The position numbers were made by a program, and so were the translations under genes. From contig NZ_JAMXSS010000002.1 in assembly GCF_024124825.1 (NCBI RefSeq), forward strand, positions 310,001 through 374,000: a DNA stretch of 64,000 nt, in the 5' to 3' direction. The DNA is from Arthrobacter sp. H16F315 (GTDB taxonomy: Bacteria; Actinomycetota; Actinomycetes; Actinomycetales; Micrococcaceae). A model generated the notes under the pieces. The model made no database searches and was not told where the DNA came from. It saw only the letters and a list, made by a program, of their open reading frames with translations. Positions 53,201-61,414 of this stretch are shown here, one piece after another; position 1 is the first letter of the stretch; each line of letters begins with the position of its first letter.

Positions 53201-54847
53201 CCGGAGTACACGGTGCTCAACCTGAACGGCGTCAAGGTCGCTGTGATCGGAACCGTTACGCAGGAAGTGCCCTCCTTGGTTACCCCTGCGGGCATCGCCG
53301 ATCTTGACTTCGGCGACCCGGTCGATGCGATCAACCGCGTCGCCGCGAAGATCAAGGCGGACAAACTTGCCGACGTGATCGTGGTGGAAAACCACGACGG
53401 CGCCGGTTCCGGGGCGCCCGAAGGCGCCACCCTGGCGCAGGAGGTCGCCGCCGGCGGCCCGTTCGCCAGGATGGTCACCGAGGTCACCCCGGACGTTGCC
53501 GCGATCTTCAACGGCCACACCCACAAGCAGTACTCCTGGGATGCCCCGGTCCCCGGCGTTGAGGGCAAAACCCGCCCGATCGTCCAGACCGGCAACTACG
53601 GCGAGTACATCGGCCAGATCCAGCTGACCATCGACACGAAGACCATGTCGGTGACCGGCTACAAGGCCGGCAACGTCAAGCGCACCACCTCCGCTGACCA
53701 GCCGGCAGCCGACCTCGTGGCCGCGTACCCGCGGGTCGCCGCCGTCAAGACCATCGTTGACAAGGCACTCGCCGACGCTGCAGTGGTCGGCAACCAGCCG
53801 GTCGGCTCGGTGACCGCGGACATCACCACGGCGTTCACGCCAGCCACCACCACGACTCCGGCCTCACGCGATGACCGCGGCAGTGAGTCCACCCTGGGCA
53901 ACCTGGTCGCGGATGCGCTGGTTGACTCGCTCAAGCCGGCTGACCTCGGTGCTGCCGAGATCGGCGTCGTCAACCCCGGCGGGCTGCGCAACGAGCTCTA
54001 CTACGCCCCGGACGGGACCGTCACCTACGCCGAGGCCAACGCGGTCCTGCCGTTCGTGAACAACCTCTGGACCACCTCGCTGACCGGTGAGCAGTTCAAA
54101 ACGCTCCTGGAGCAGCAGTGGCAGACCAACCCGGACGGCACGGTACCCAGCCGCGCCTACCAGCAGCTCGGATTGTCCAAGAACGTCAACTACACCTACG
54201 ACGCCGCCCGCGCCGCCGGTGACCGGATCACCTCGATCCGGGTCAACGGCGCACTGATCGACCCCGCGAAGTCCTACCGGATCGGAACGTTCAACTTCCT
54301 GGCAACAGGAGGAGACAACTTCCGCATCTTCAAGTCCGGCACCAACACCAAGGACTCCGGACTCGTGGACCGCGACGCGTGGATCAAGTACCTGCAGGTG
54401 CACAGCCCGGTCGCACCGGACTTCGCACGCCGCTCCGTTGCCGTGGTGAACACCACCGCCGCGCAGGTCAAGGGCGGGGAGGCCATCACCCTGGCCGTCT
54501 CCAAGCTGGATCTCACCTCGCTGGGCAGCCCGGTGAACACCTCGCTGCGCGCCGAGTTCACCGATGCCAAAGGCACCCTCACCGCGCTGGGCACAACACC
54601 GGTTTCCGCCGGAACCGCCACAGTTGAGCTGAAGGTACCCGCCGGCGCAGCAACGGGCACCGGTACCCTGACGCTCACCGCCGTAGAATCCGGCACAGTG
54701 GTGAAGGCGAGCGTTGTGGTCGCAGCCAACGTACCGGTCCCGCCGGCCTGCACCGCACCGGTTCCGCCGACGAAGTGGTACGACTTCAAGGGCTGGATCA
54801 AGTACTCGATCGCGTGGATCAAGTACCGGAACTGCCTCCGCGGCTAG
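50282..54847 (+). CDS. Secreted ExeM/NucH-type nuclease fused to 5'-nucleotidase
   Basis: 1521-residue extracellular enzyme that likely degrades DNA and dephosphorylates the resulting nucleotides. Order: Sec signal peptide (1-31, ending PAFA); lamin-tail domain (about 35-150, INEAYLSGGSAGSAYKNKF); OB-like module (about 245-350, IAEIQGSGTASPLVGSSV); EEP nuclease (about 520-855, IASFNVLNYF, SLMEVENSAQFGKN, LIGDFNSYAKEDPI, RASDHDPVVVGL). Then a metallophosphatase (about 860-1130, LNINDFHGRID, FLSAGDN, AVGNHEFDGG, IFNGHTHKQY) and the 5'-nucleotidase C-domain (about 1160-1400, NPGGLRNELYY, GDNFRIFKSG). An Ig-like tail follows. No LPXTG anchor. The gene stands alone, flanked by repeats on both sides. 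Confidence 0.93.
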   Translation: MKHLPWKTALCTALSAGLIAAPLAAVPAFAVEVSPAAAGSSPVIINEAYLSGGSAGSAYKNKFVELYNTSDAAVSLDGWSVQYRPGTGTAAPSATASLTGSIPAKGYFLVKGGTNSSASTAPELPAADVSATGFNPSGTTGTIVLAKQATALDPLATGSVVEPANVADLLGYGTSNTFETQAATAPSGNTDVKSLNRGNGADSNNNAADFTLNATITPKAANGVAAPVDPPVDPGPVTPPAVKTIAEIQGSGTASPLVGSSVTTRGKVTAAFPTGGFAGYYIQTPGTGGDLTPASHSASDAIFVFSSATAGAVQIGDYVEVTGAVSEFFGMTQMTVAAAADLKKLTEAAPEVKATGFSLPAEETFRESLEGMLLAPQGPVTVTDNFSLNQYGEIGLAGGSAPLEQPTAVAPYGSAEYTAAVAANTANGIRLDDGATTNFLKDATTKALELPYLTTTEHVRVGTPVSFKTNVVLSFANNAWKFQPLTQLTPATADAVQPVSFGGSTRADAPAAVGGNLKIASFNVLNYFPTTGDQLTGCTYYTDRAGNPITVRSGCDARGAANAENLQRQQDKIVAAISKSGADVVSLMEVENSAQFGKNRDDALAKLVDALNIATPGIWDYVRTPANAPPLADEDMIRTAFIFKKATAEPVGESIILNDTAAFASARKPLAQVFKPVGATDDKKFIAIANHFKSKGSAATPDDTDKGQGNSNLARTAQARSLLAFSDELQKSKGTDKVFLIGDFNSYAKEDPINVLTAAGYVNQDEKAKNADGSAKHSYLFGGLVGSLDHILASPGANAVVTGADIWNINSVESVALEYSRYNNNVTDYYAADQFRASDHDPVVVGLNLPVTPASVELNLLNINDFHGRIDSNTLFFAGTIEKLRAAAAPGATAFLSAGDNIGASLFASAVAKDQPTIDVLNALELRTSAVGNHEFDGGWADLRDRVIAGGTNAKFPYLGANVYKKGTTEPVLPEYTVLNLNGVKVAVIGTVTQEVPSLVTPAGIADLDFGDPVDAINRVAAKIKADKLADVIVVENHDGAGSGAPEGATLAQEVAAGGPFARMVTEVTPDVAAIFNGHTHKQYSWDAPVPGVEGKTRPIVQTGNYGEYIGQIQLTIDTKTMSVTGYKAGNVKRTTSADQPAADLVAAYPRVAAVKTIVDKALADAAVVGNQPVGSVTADITTAFTPATTTTPASRDDRGSESTLGNLVADALVDSLKPADLGAAEIGVVNPGGLRNELYYAPDGTVTYAEANAVLPFVNNLWTTSLTGEQFKTLLEQQWQTNPDGTVPSRAYQQLGLSKNVNYTYDAARAAGDRITSIRVNGALIDPAKSYRIGTFNFLATGGDNFRIFKSGTNTKDSGLVDRDAWIKYLQVHSPVAPDFARRSVAVVNTTAAQVKGGEAITLAVSKLDLTSLGSPVNTSLRAEFTDAKGTLTALGTTPVSAGTATVELKVPAGAATGTGTLTLTAVESGTVVKASVVVAANVPVPPACTAPVPPTKWYDFKGWIKYSIAWIKYRNCLRG

Positions 54848-54866
54848 CCTCCCGGCTCCGAGCCCC

Positions 54867-55012
54867 TGAGCATGCCCTCCCCCGGGCTGCAGCGCTGGAC
54901 ATATAGCCAATATGTCCAGCGCTCAGCACGGACGGAGGGCATGCTCATTTTTTGCGCCCACCGGACGGAGGGCATGCTCATTTTTGGCCCACCGGACGGA
55001 GGGCATGCTCAT
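54867..55012. repeat. Tandem 31-33-nt repeat array with central 14-bp palindrome
   Basis: Three copies of CGGACGGAGGGCATGCTCAT at 54929, 54962 and 54993 (spacings 33 and 31), with T-rich tails after the first two. An inverted copy of the inner part, GAGCATGCCCTCC, lies at 54868-54880. Between the two orientations is a perfect hairpin, AGCGCTGGACATAT (54891-54904) and its complement (54910-54923), 5-nt loop. It fills the junction of the convergent nuclease and FAD-protein genes, where it may terminate both. Confidence 0.85.
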
Positions 55013-55026
55013 TCGGACGGCGCGGG

Positions 55027-57006
55027 TCAGGACCCCAGGATGGCCCGGGCGATCTCGTCGGCGTCCCGCAGCGTGCGCTGGCCGCTGCGGTAAACAGGCC
55101 CGGTTTTCTGCTGCGCTTCGGCCGCGATCGCGGTTCCCCACTGCACGGCGGACAGTTGCAGTCCCAGCACGTACAGGCCGTCGGTCACCGAGCCGTTGGC
55201 AGCCAGCGGCCGGTACGGATGCGGCGCCACGTCCAGCCCTGAGGTCGGCACCGGCGTTCCTTCGACGGTCATCATAAGCCGCGGCCGGACCAATCCTTCG
55301 GCGATCAGTTGTTCCAGCAGGGCTGAGACGTTCACCGCGACCTTGTTGGCCGGCGCCAGTGCCTCGATCATGGCGGCGGCTGTCACCACGTCCCCGCCGC
55401 CGTCGCCGGTGCCCGGTCCCACCCAGGGCGAGACGGCCGTGAAGGACCCCGCTCGGCGGTCCACCCCGAACTTGGGGTCCGGTCCGACGAACCGGACGAC
55501 GCCGGCCCGGGCCAGGGCCGCGAGCTGTTCGGCCCGCTGCGCGGGAGGTCCGCTCGCCAGCCCTTCCACAAACGATTCGAACCAACCGCGGAGTCCCGCG
55601 ACCCAGGACTCATCGGTGATACCGCCGTCCGCGACGGCGGTCTTCAGTACCGCGCGGCCGTGGTGCAGGGCCCCGATGGTCATCTTCACCGGATCATCCT
55701 CCGCCAGGGCGGATCGCCGGGCGTCGTCGAGCAGGTAGTCGACGACGGCATTATCGAGTTCGGCCCTGGCGGCGAACGACCTCCCGGCCAGCGGTGCCGC
55801 CAGCCCCAGGAGATCCAGCCGGTGGGCCGGGCGGACGTGCACCTCCAGCACGGAGTCCACCTGGTCCTCCCATTTGGCGGCAGAGTGCGCGTGCGGGCGC
55901 AGAGCTTCCTCAAGGGCCGCCAGGAAGTCGTCAGGGTCCGTCAGGACGGCACCCGGCTGCGAGCGCGCCAGCGTGGAGTAGTAAGCCCAGAGCGCGTCGC
56001 GGTGCAGGAGCGGCCAGAAGTCGTGGTCAAAGGCAGGCCGGATTCCCGCTGCCGCGAATTTCGCCAGGGCGCCTTCGGTGCAGTACCTCAGCGTGACGGC
56101 GCCGGGGTAGTACCCGGCGAGGGTTGCCTTAGCCCGGTACGGGGTGCCGCGCCGGGACCCCGCGATGATCAGCGGTTCGCGGCCGGAGGGCAGGTATGTC
56201 ATCCTGCCGTCGCCGCCGGGCAGGAACTGTCCGCCACGGCCTTCGGTCAGTTGACCCATAACGTCGAAGAAGTTCAGGCCCATACCGCGTACCAGGACCG
56301 GTTTGGCGGCCGGCACACGGGACCAGTCGACGTCGGCCGGGGCAGCCGGCGGCAGGTAGAGCAGCCCGAGCTCCGCGGCCGCCGCCTGGAGTTCGCGTTG
56401 TTCCGGGTTAAGCCGCGATTCGAGGTGGCCGAGAGCCAGCACCACGGAATCAACCGTGAGGACCCCGCCGCTGGCCAGCCCGACGTCGAAGCTGACACGG
56501 TTTTCGTCGCCAGCGGCGCTGGCGGCGGCGTGCCGGACGGATGTTGCCCTTGTGCGGTGGAAATCTACTGTGGCCCCGGACGGTAACCGGGTCAGCAGCT
56601 CTTCCACCGTCGAGCGCAGGTAGCGCCCGTACAGTGCCCGGCTGGGAAAGTCCGCGGGGCCCAGCGCTGACAGCTCGGCGCGCTCTTCGGCGGTGAGGTC
56701 CGGGTGGGGCTGCCTGCGTTGCAGTTCGCGCCACCGGTCAAAAGTGTGACCGGCAAGCGGCCGTGCGAGGTCCGGGTCCTCGGGGATGACTGAAGGGTAG
56801 AACGACTGGGTGTTCATCAGGTAGAGCCTGGACTGGCCGGTCTGCCAAACGTGACCCGGCCCCGCGGGATAGGGGTCAATGACGTCAATGTGCAAGGTGG
56901 GACCCGGTGCGGCGGCACCCCAGTTGGCCAGCAACCGCTCCAGCACGCTGGTGCCGCGGGGACCGGCGCCAATCACTGCCGTCCGGATGCTCTGCGATAT
57001 GCCCAC
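55027..57006 (-). CDS. FAD/NAD(P)-binding protein (NAD_binding_9 type)
   Basis: 659-residue flavoprotein. The Rossmann FAD motif is near the N-terminus (IRTAVIGAGPRGTSVLERLL), and the early HVWQTGQSRLYLMNTQSFYP segment is typical of the PF13454 family. VDSVVLALGHLESRLNPEQR and PVLVRGMGLNFFDVMGQLTE continue the nucleotide-binding core. The C-terminal half is less conserved. Related to N-hydroxylase-like or cytosolic flavoproteins; the substrate is unknown. Start GTG or ATG near 57006 (MGISQSIRTAV). Divergent from the peptidase gene, convergent with the nuclease. Confidence 0.88.
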   Translation of the reverse strand: MGISQSIRTAVIGAGPRGTSVLERLLANWGAAAPGPTLHIDVIDPYPAGPGHVWQTGQSRLYLMNTQSFYPSVIPEDPDLARPLAGHTFDRWRELQRRQPHPDLTAEERAELSALGPADFPSRALYGRYLRSTVEELLTRLPSGATVDFHRTRATSVRHAAASAAGDENRVSFDVGLASGGVLTVDSVVLALGHLESRLNPEQRELQAAAAELGLLYLPPAAPADVDWSRVPAAKPVLVRGMGLNFFDVMGQLTEGRGGQFLPGGDGRMTYLPSGREPLIIAGSRRGTPYRAKATLAGYYPGAVTLRYCTEGALAKFAAAGIRPAFDHDFWPLLHRDALWAYYSTLARSQPGAVLTDPDDFLAALEEALRPHAHSAAKWEDQVDSVLEVHVRPAHRLDLLGLAAPLAGRSFAARAELDNAVVDYLLDDARRSALAEDDPVKMTIGALHHGRAVLKTAVADGGITDESWVAGLRGWFESFVEGLASGPPAQRAEQLAALARAGVVRFVGPDPKFGVDRRAGSFTAVSPWVGPGTGDGGGDVVTAAAMIEALAPANKVAVNVSALLEQLIAEGLVRPRLMMTVEGTPVPTSGLDVAPHPYRPLAANGSVTDGLYVLGLQLSAVQWGTAIAAEAQQKTGPVYRSGQRTLRDADEIARAILGS

Positions 57007-57138
57007 GGCATCCAGCGTATCCGTAACCGGCCGGCCGGCCGGACCGTCCCGGTACGTCCGGGCCGGACACCGCCGGGCCGGGCACCGCGGAAACGGTGTG
57101 ACTTGCTACCGGAGCTCCGATGTTGCTTGGATGGGAAA

Positions 57139-59378
57139 ATGACCACCGCTGAAGCTGCTCACCCGCCCGAGTCCGCCCTGCCCACCGACCCCGCCGCGGC
57201 GGGCACCGCCCCGAACCGGTCGACGAGAACATTTGGCTTGAGGAAATCTACGGCGAGGAACAGCTCGCCTGGGTCCGGGAGCAGAACGCCCGCACCGAGG
57301 AGTTGCTGGAAGACACGGACTACGCCGAGCTGGAAAACAGCATCCTGGAGGTACTCGACTCCACCGACCGGATCGCCATGGTGGGCAAGCACGGCGAGTG
57401 GTACTACAACTTCTGGAAGGACCGGGAGAACCCCAAGGGCGTGTGGCGCCGAACCCGCTGGGAAAGCTATCGCGGCGGATCACCGGAGTGGGACGTCCTG
57501 CTGGATGTGGACGCACTGGCCGCCGCCGAAGGTGAGGAGTGGGTGTTCCATGGAGCCAACTTCCTGCGCCCGGCCGAGGGCGAACCGCACCGGCGGGCGC
57601 TGCTCGCACTGTCCCCCGACGGCGGCGACGCCAACCGCTACCGGGAGTTCGACGTCGGGTCCCGCAGCTTCGTGGACCCGGCAGCCGGCGGCTTTGATCT
57701 GCCGACGGCAAAGGGCAACGCTTCCTGGCTGGACGCGGACACCCTGCTGGTCGCCTCCACTGCCGAGGGAATGCCAAAGACCACATCCTCCTACGCCCGG
57801 ACCGGCGTCAAACTGCGCCGCGGCGAATCCCTGGTCACCGCCGAGCGGCTCTTTGACATCCCCGAAGACCACATGATGGCCCTCGTGGCGCACGACTCGA
57901 CCCCTGGTTTCGAGCGGACTTTTGCCGTGGACTGGATCAGCTTCTTCGAGAAGTCCACCTCGGTGCTGGGCGACGGGCAGTGGGTGCAGTTCGATGTCCC
58001 GGCGGACGTAAACCTCAGCACCCACCGCGAATGGCTGCTGTTCCGTCCGCAAACAGACTGGACCATCGGCGCAGCCAAGTATCCGGCCGGGTCCCTCCTC
58101 GCAGTGGGGTTCGATGCGTTCCTGGCCGGCAGCCGGGAACTGTCCGTGCTGTTCACCCCGGATGAGCACACCTCGCTGCAGTCGTGGAGCTGGACGCGGG
58201 ACTTCCTGCTGCTGAACCTGCTCCGCGACGTGTCTTCGGAAATCCGGGTCCTCGATCCGCAGCGGCCCGGGGAGGACTCCGCCTGGGCATCCACCGTGCT
58301 GGACGCGTGCCCGCCGTTGCATGACGTCAACGCCTACGCCGTCGACGACGAAGATGAGGACGGCGGCTCGGACGCCGCCGGCGCCGGGAACGACTTTTGG
58401 CTGGTGGCTACCGGCTTCACGACGCCGAGCACCCTCACCCGCGGAAGCCTCAAGCGCGGACCCGACGGCGCCGGCGTGCTCAGCACGCACGAGGCTCTGC
58501 GGTCCTCGCCGTCGTTCTTCAACGAAGCGGCGTACGAGGTCCAGCAGCACTTTGCGGTCTCCCAGGACGGCACCCGGGTGCCCTATTTCCAGGTGGCATC
58601 CAAGGATCTGGTGCTGGACGGCCAGAACCCCACGCAGCTCTCAGGCTACGGCGGCTTCGAAATCTCACGGACTCCGGCCTACAGCGGCGCGGTCGGCCGT
58701 GCCTGGCTGGAACGCCGCACCGAGGAATCGGCCGGGCACGAGGGGGACGCCCCGCACACCCGCGGCGGCGTCTACGTTGTGGCCAACATCCGCGGCGGCG
58801 GCGAATACGGTCCCGCCTGGCACCGTGCTGCCCTGCAGGAGAAGCGGCACCGCGCCTACGAGGACTTCGCGGCCGTGGCGGCGGACCTGATCTCCCGCGG
58901 TGTGACCTCCCGCGAGCGGCTCGGCTGCGTGGGCGGATCCAACGGCGGACTGCTGGTGGGAAACATGCTCACGCGGTATCCGGAGCTCTTCGGGGCCGCC
59001 TCCTGCGGTGTCCCGCTGCTGGATATGCGCCGCTATACAAAACTGTCCGCCGGCTACTCCTGGATTGCTGAATACGGTGATCCGGACGTTCCGGAGCAGT
59101 GGGAATTTATCAAGACGTTTTCCCCGTACCACCTCCTCAAGGACGGGGTGGACTACCCGGAGACGTTCATCTGGACAGCCACCTCGGATGACCGGGTAGG
59201 CCCGGTGCAGGCACGGAAGATGGCCGCCCGCATGCAGGCGATGGGCATCCCCAACATCTGGTTCCACGAGGCGCTGGAGGGCGGCCATGCGGGCGCCTCG
59301 GACAACCGCCAGGCCGCGGCGCTGCAGAGCCGCAGTCAGCACTTCCTCTGGCGATCACTGGCCGGCCACGGGGCCTGA
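57139..59378 (+). CDS. Prolyl oligopeptidase family serine peptidase (S9A), one frameshift
   Basis: Cytoplasmic peptidase cutting short peptides after proline. About 746 residues after correction. An N-terminal beta-propeller (DENIWLEEIYGEEQLAWV onward, KHGEWYYNFWKDRENPKG) is followed by the alpha/beta-hydrolase domain. Catalytic Ser is in VGGSNGGLLVGNM (near 600), Asp in TSDDRVGPVQARKM (near 683), His in EGGHAGASDN (near 716). One missing C in the C4 run at 57209-57212 shifts the frame between GTAP and the following residues (normally EPVDENIWLEE); the first 24 codons after ATG 57139 are in another frame. No signal peptide. Divergent from the FAD protein. Confidence 0.9.
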
Positions 59379-59463
59379 GCCGTTGAGCCGCTGCGGCAGT
59401 GGTGGCCGTTTTGCACTGCGTGGCCCCTTCTGCGTATCCTTGGTTGGCTAGTTAATAGCATTT

Positions 59464-59550
59464 GGAGACGTGCCAGAGCGGCCGAATGGGCTTCACTGCT
59501 AATGAAGTGTGGGGCACAACTCCACCGGGGGTTCAAATCCCCCGTCTCCG
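59464..59550 (+). tRNA. tRNA-Ser (anticodon GCT)
   Basis: 87-nt class II tRNA. Acceptor GGAGACG pairs with CGTCTCC, anticodon arm TTCACTGCTAATGAA (GCT), long variable arm, T-loop GTTCAAATC. Reads AGC/AGU. Confidence 0.97.
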
Positions 59551-59555
59551 CGTTT

Positions 59556-59583
59556 GGCCCCGGTCCTTGGACCGGGGCCTTTT
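59556..59583 (+). terminator. Terminator after tRNA-Ser(GCT)
   Basis: GGCCCCGGTCC / GGACCGGGGCC hairpin with T4, six bases after the tRNA. Confidence 0.85.
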
Positions 59584-59702
59584 GCGTATCCGAACCCGCT
59601 AACCCCCGGTTGTAGGGTTACAGGACCGTCAGGGCCCGGCGCGGCACGTCCGGCTGCCGGACACCTGACGCCACGTAGTCGCCCGGATGGCAGGATGGGC
59701 CC

Positions 59703-61414
59703 ATGTCGAGCACCCCCAGGTCGAACAGCAGCACGGACAACACCCCGCCGGACGCCAGCGCGTTTGACGCGATCATTGTCGGCGGCGGCCACAATGGCCT
59801 GGCCGCGGCTGCGTACCTCGCCAAGGCCGGCAAGGCGGTCCTGTTGCTGGAGAAGCTTGAGCAGCCCGGCGGCGCCGCGGTATCCGCCCGGGCGTTCGAG
59901 GGCGTCGACGCCAACCTCTCGCGGTACTCGTACCTGGTGAGCCTGCTCCCGCAGCAAGTCATCGACGACCTTGGGCTGCACATCCGGCTGGCCCGGCGGC
60001 GGTATTCGTCCTACACCCCCGACCCCCACGACGGGCGCCGCGCGCTGCTGATCGACAACGCAGATGCGGCGGCCAGCGCTGCATCTTTCACCACTGTCGG
60101 GGCGCCGGAGAGCGAATTCCGCGCATTTACCGGCTTCTACGACGATTGCCGACGGCTCACCGGTGCCCTTTGGCCCACGATGACGGCGCCACTGCCGACG
60201 CGCTCGGAGGCAAGGGAGCTCGCAGTCCGCGCCGGCGCCCTGGAAGCGTGGGATGCCATCGTTGAACGGCCAATCGGGGAAGCCATCACCCGGTCGCTGC
60301 AGCACGAACTGGTCCGTGGTGTGGTGCTGACGGACGCCTTGATCGGCACCTTTGCCCGGGCCTTCGACGAGGACCTGCAGCAAAACATCTGTCTCCTGTA
60401 CCACCTGGTCGGCGGCGGGACGGGTGACTGGGATGTGCCCGTCGGCGGGATGGGCGCCGTGTCCGGAGAGCTCGAACGCGCCGCCCGCGACGCCGGAGCG
60501 ACCATTGTGACCTCCGCGGAGGTCACCGCCGTTCGCCCGGGAGGTGTGGTTAACTACCGCCAGCACGGGGCGGAGCATACGGCCGCCGGGTCCTGGATCC
60601 TCGCCAATGTGGCCCCGGCGGTCCTGGACCGGCTCAGGACCGGCGGGGTTGCACCGAATACGCCCTCGAACCCGAACCACCTCCGGGAGGGCGCACAGGT
60701 CAAGGTGAACCTGCTCCTGAAGCGCCTCCCCGGCTGTTGGATCCGCAGGTCAGCCCGGCAGCGGCGTTCGGCGGAACCTTCCACGTCAACGAGACCTTCC
60801 CGCAGCTCGACGCCGCCTACCGCGCCGCCGCCGCGGGAACCATCCCGGATCCGCTGCCGTGCGAGATCTACTGCCATTCGCTTACCGACCCCAGTATCCT
60901 TTCCCCGGAACTGCAAGCATCCGGCGCGCAGACTCTCACGGTATTCGGTCTCCACGTCCCGGACCGGCTGGTTACGGCAGGCAACAATGACCGGCGTCGG
61001 GCCGAACTTCAGGCGGCGGTGCTGAAATCCCTGAACTCTGTCCTGGCCGAGCCCATCGAGGACCTGCTGCTGAGCGGCCCGGACGGTCAGCCCTGCATCG
61101 AAACCAAAACCACCCTGGACATTGGACGCGCGCTCGGCATGCCGCGGGGCAACATCTTCCACGGCGGCCTCGACTGGCCCTTCGTGGAGGATAACGCCCC
61201 GTTGGACACCTCGGCGAGGCGCTGGGGTGTCGCGACGGACGACGCGCGGATCCTGCTCTGCGGCTCCGGCGCCCGGCGCGGCGGAGCCGTCAGCGCCATC
61301 GGCGGGCACAACGCGGCGATGGCTGTACTGGAGGCCGAAAAGCTCGAATCCGGCCGGCGTACTCCGCCCGTGTCCGATGAGGCTGAGAGTGGCGCCGAAG
61401 CAGTCCCCGGATGA
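59703..61414 (+). CDS. Phytoene desaturase-like FAD-dependent oxidoreductase, one frameshift
   Basis: About 570 residues when corrected. FAD-binding motif IIVGGGHNGLAAAAYLAKAG near residue 25, then LEKLEQPGGAAVSARAFEGV, the typical amine-oxidase/phytoene-desaturase start. GGTGDWDVPVGGMGAVSGEL lies mid-protein, and the C-terminal half has LPCEIYCHSLTDPSILSPEL and GAVSAIGGHNAAMAVLEAEK. Carotenoid or related unsaturation chemistry is likely but the substrate is unproven; no crt genes are adjacent. One missing C in the C4 run at 60728-60731 shifts the frame between LLKRLP and LLDPQVSPAAAFG. Its stop overlaps the downstream MFS start by four bases. Confidence 0.88.

Noticed and set aside
11210..60731. 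Programmed frameshifting as the cause of broken genes
   Set aside because: Nine sites in unrelated genes, both insertions and deletions, without slippery heptamers plus stems; a sequencing error is simpler.
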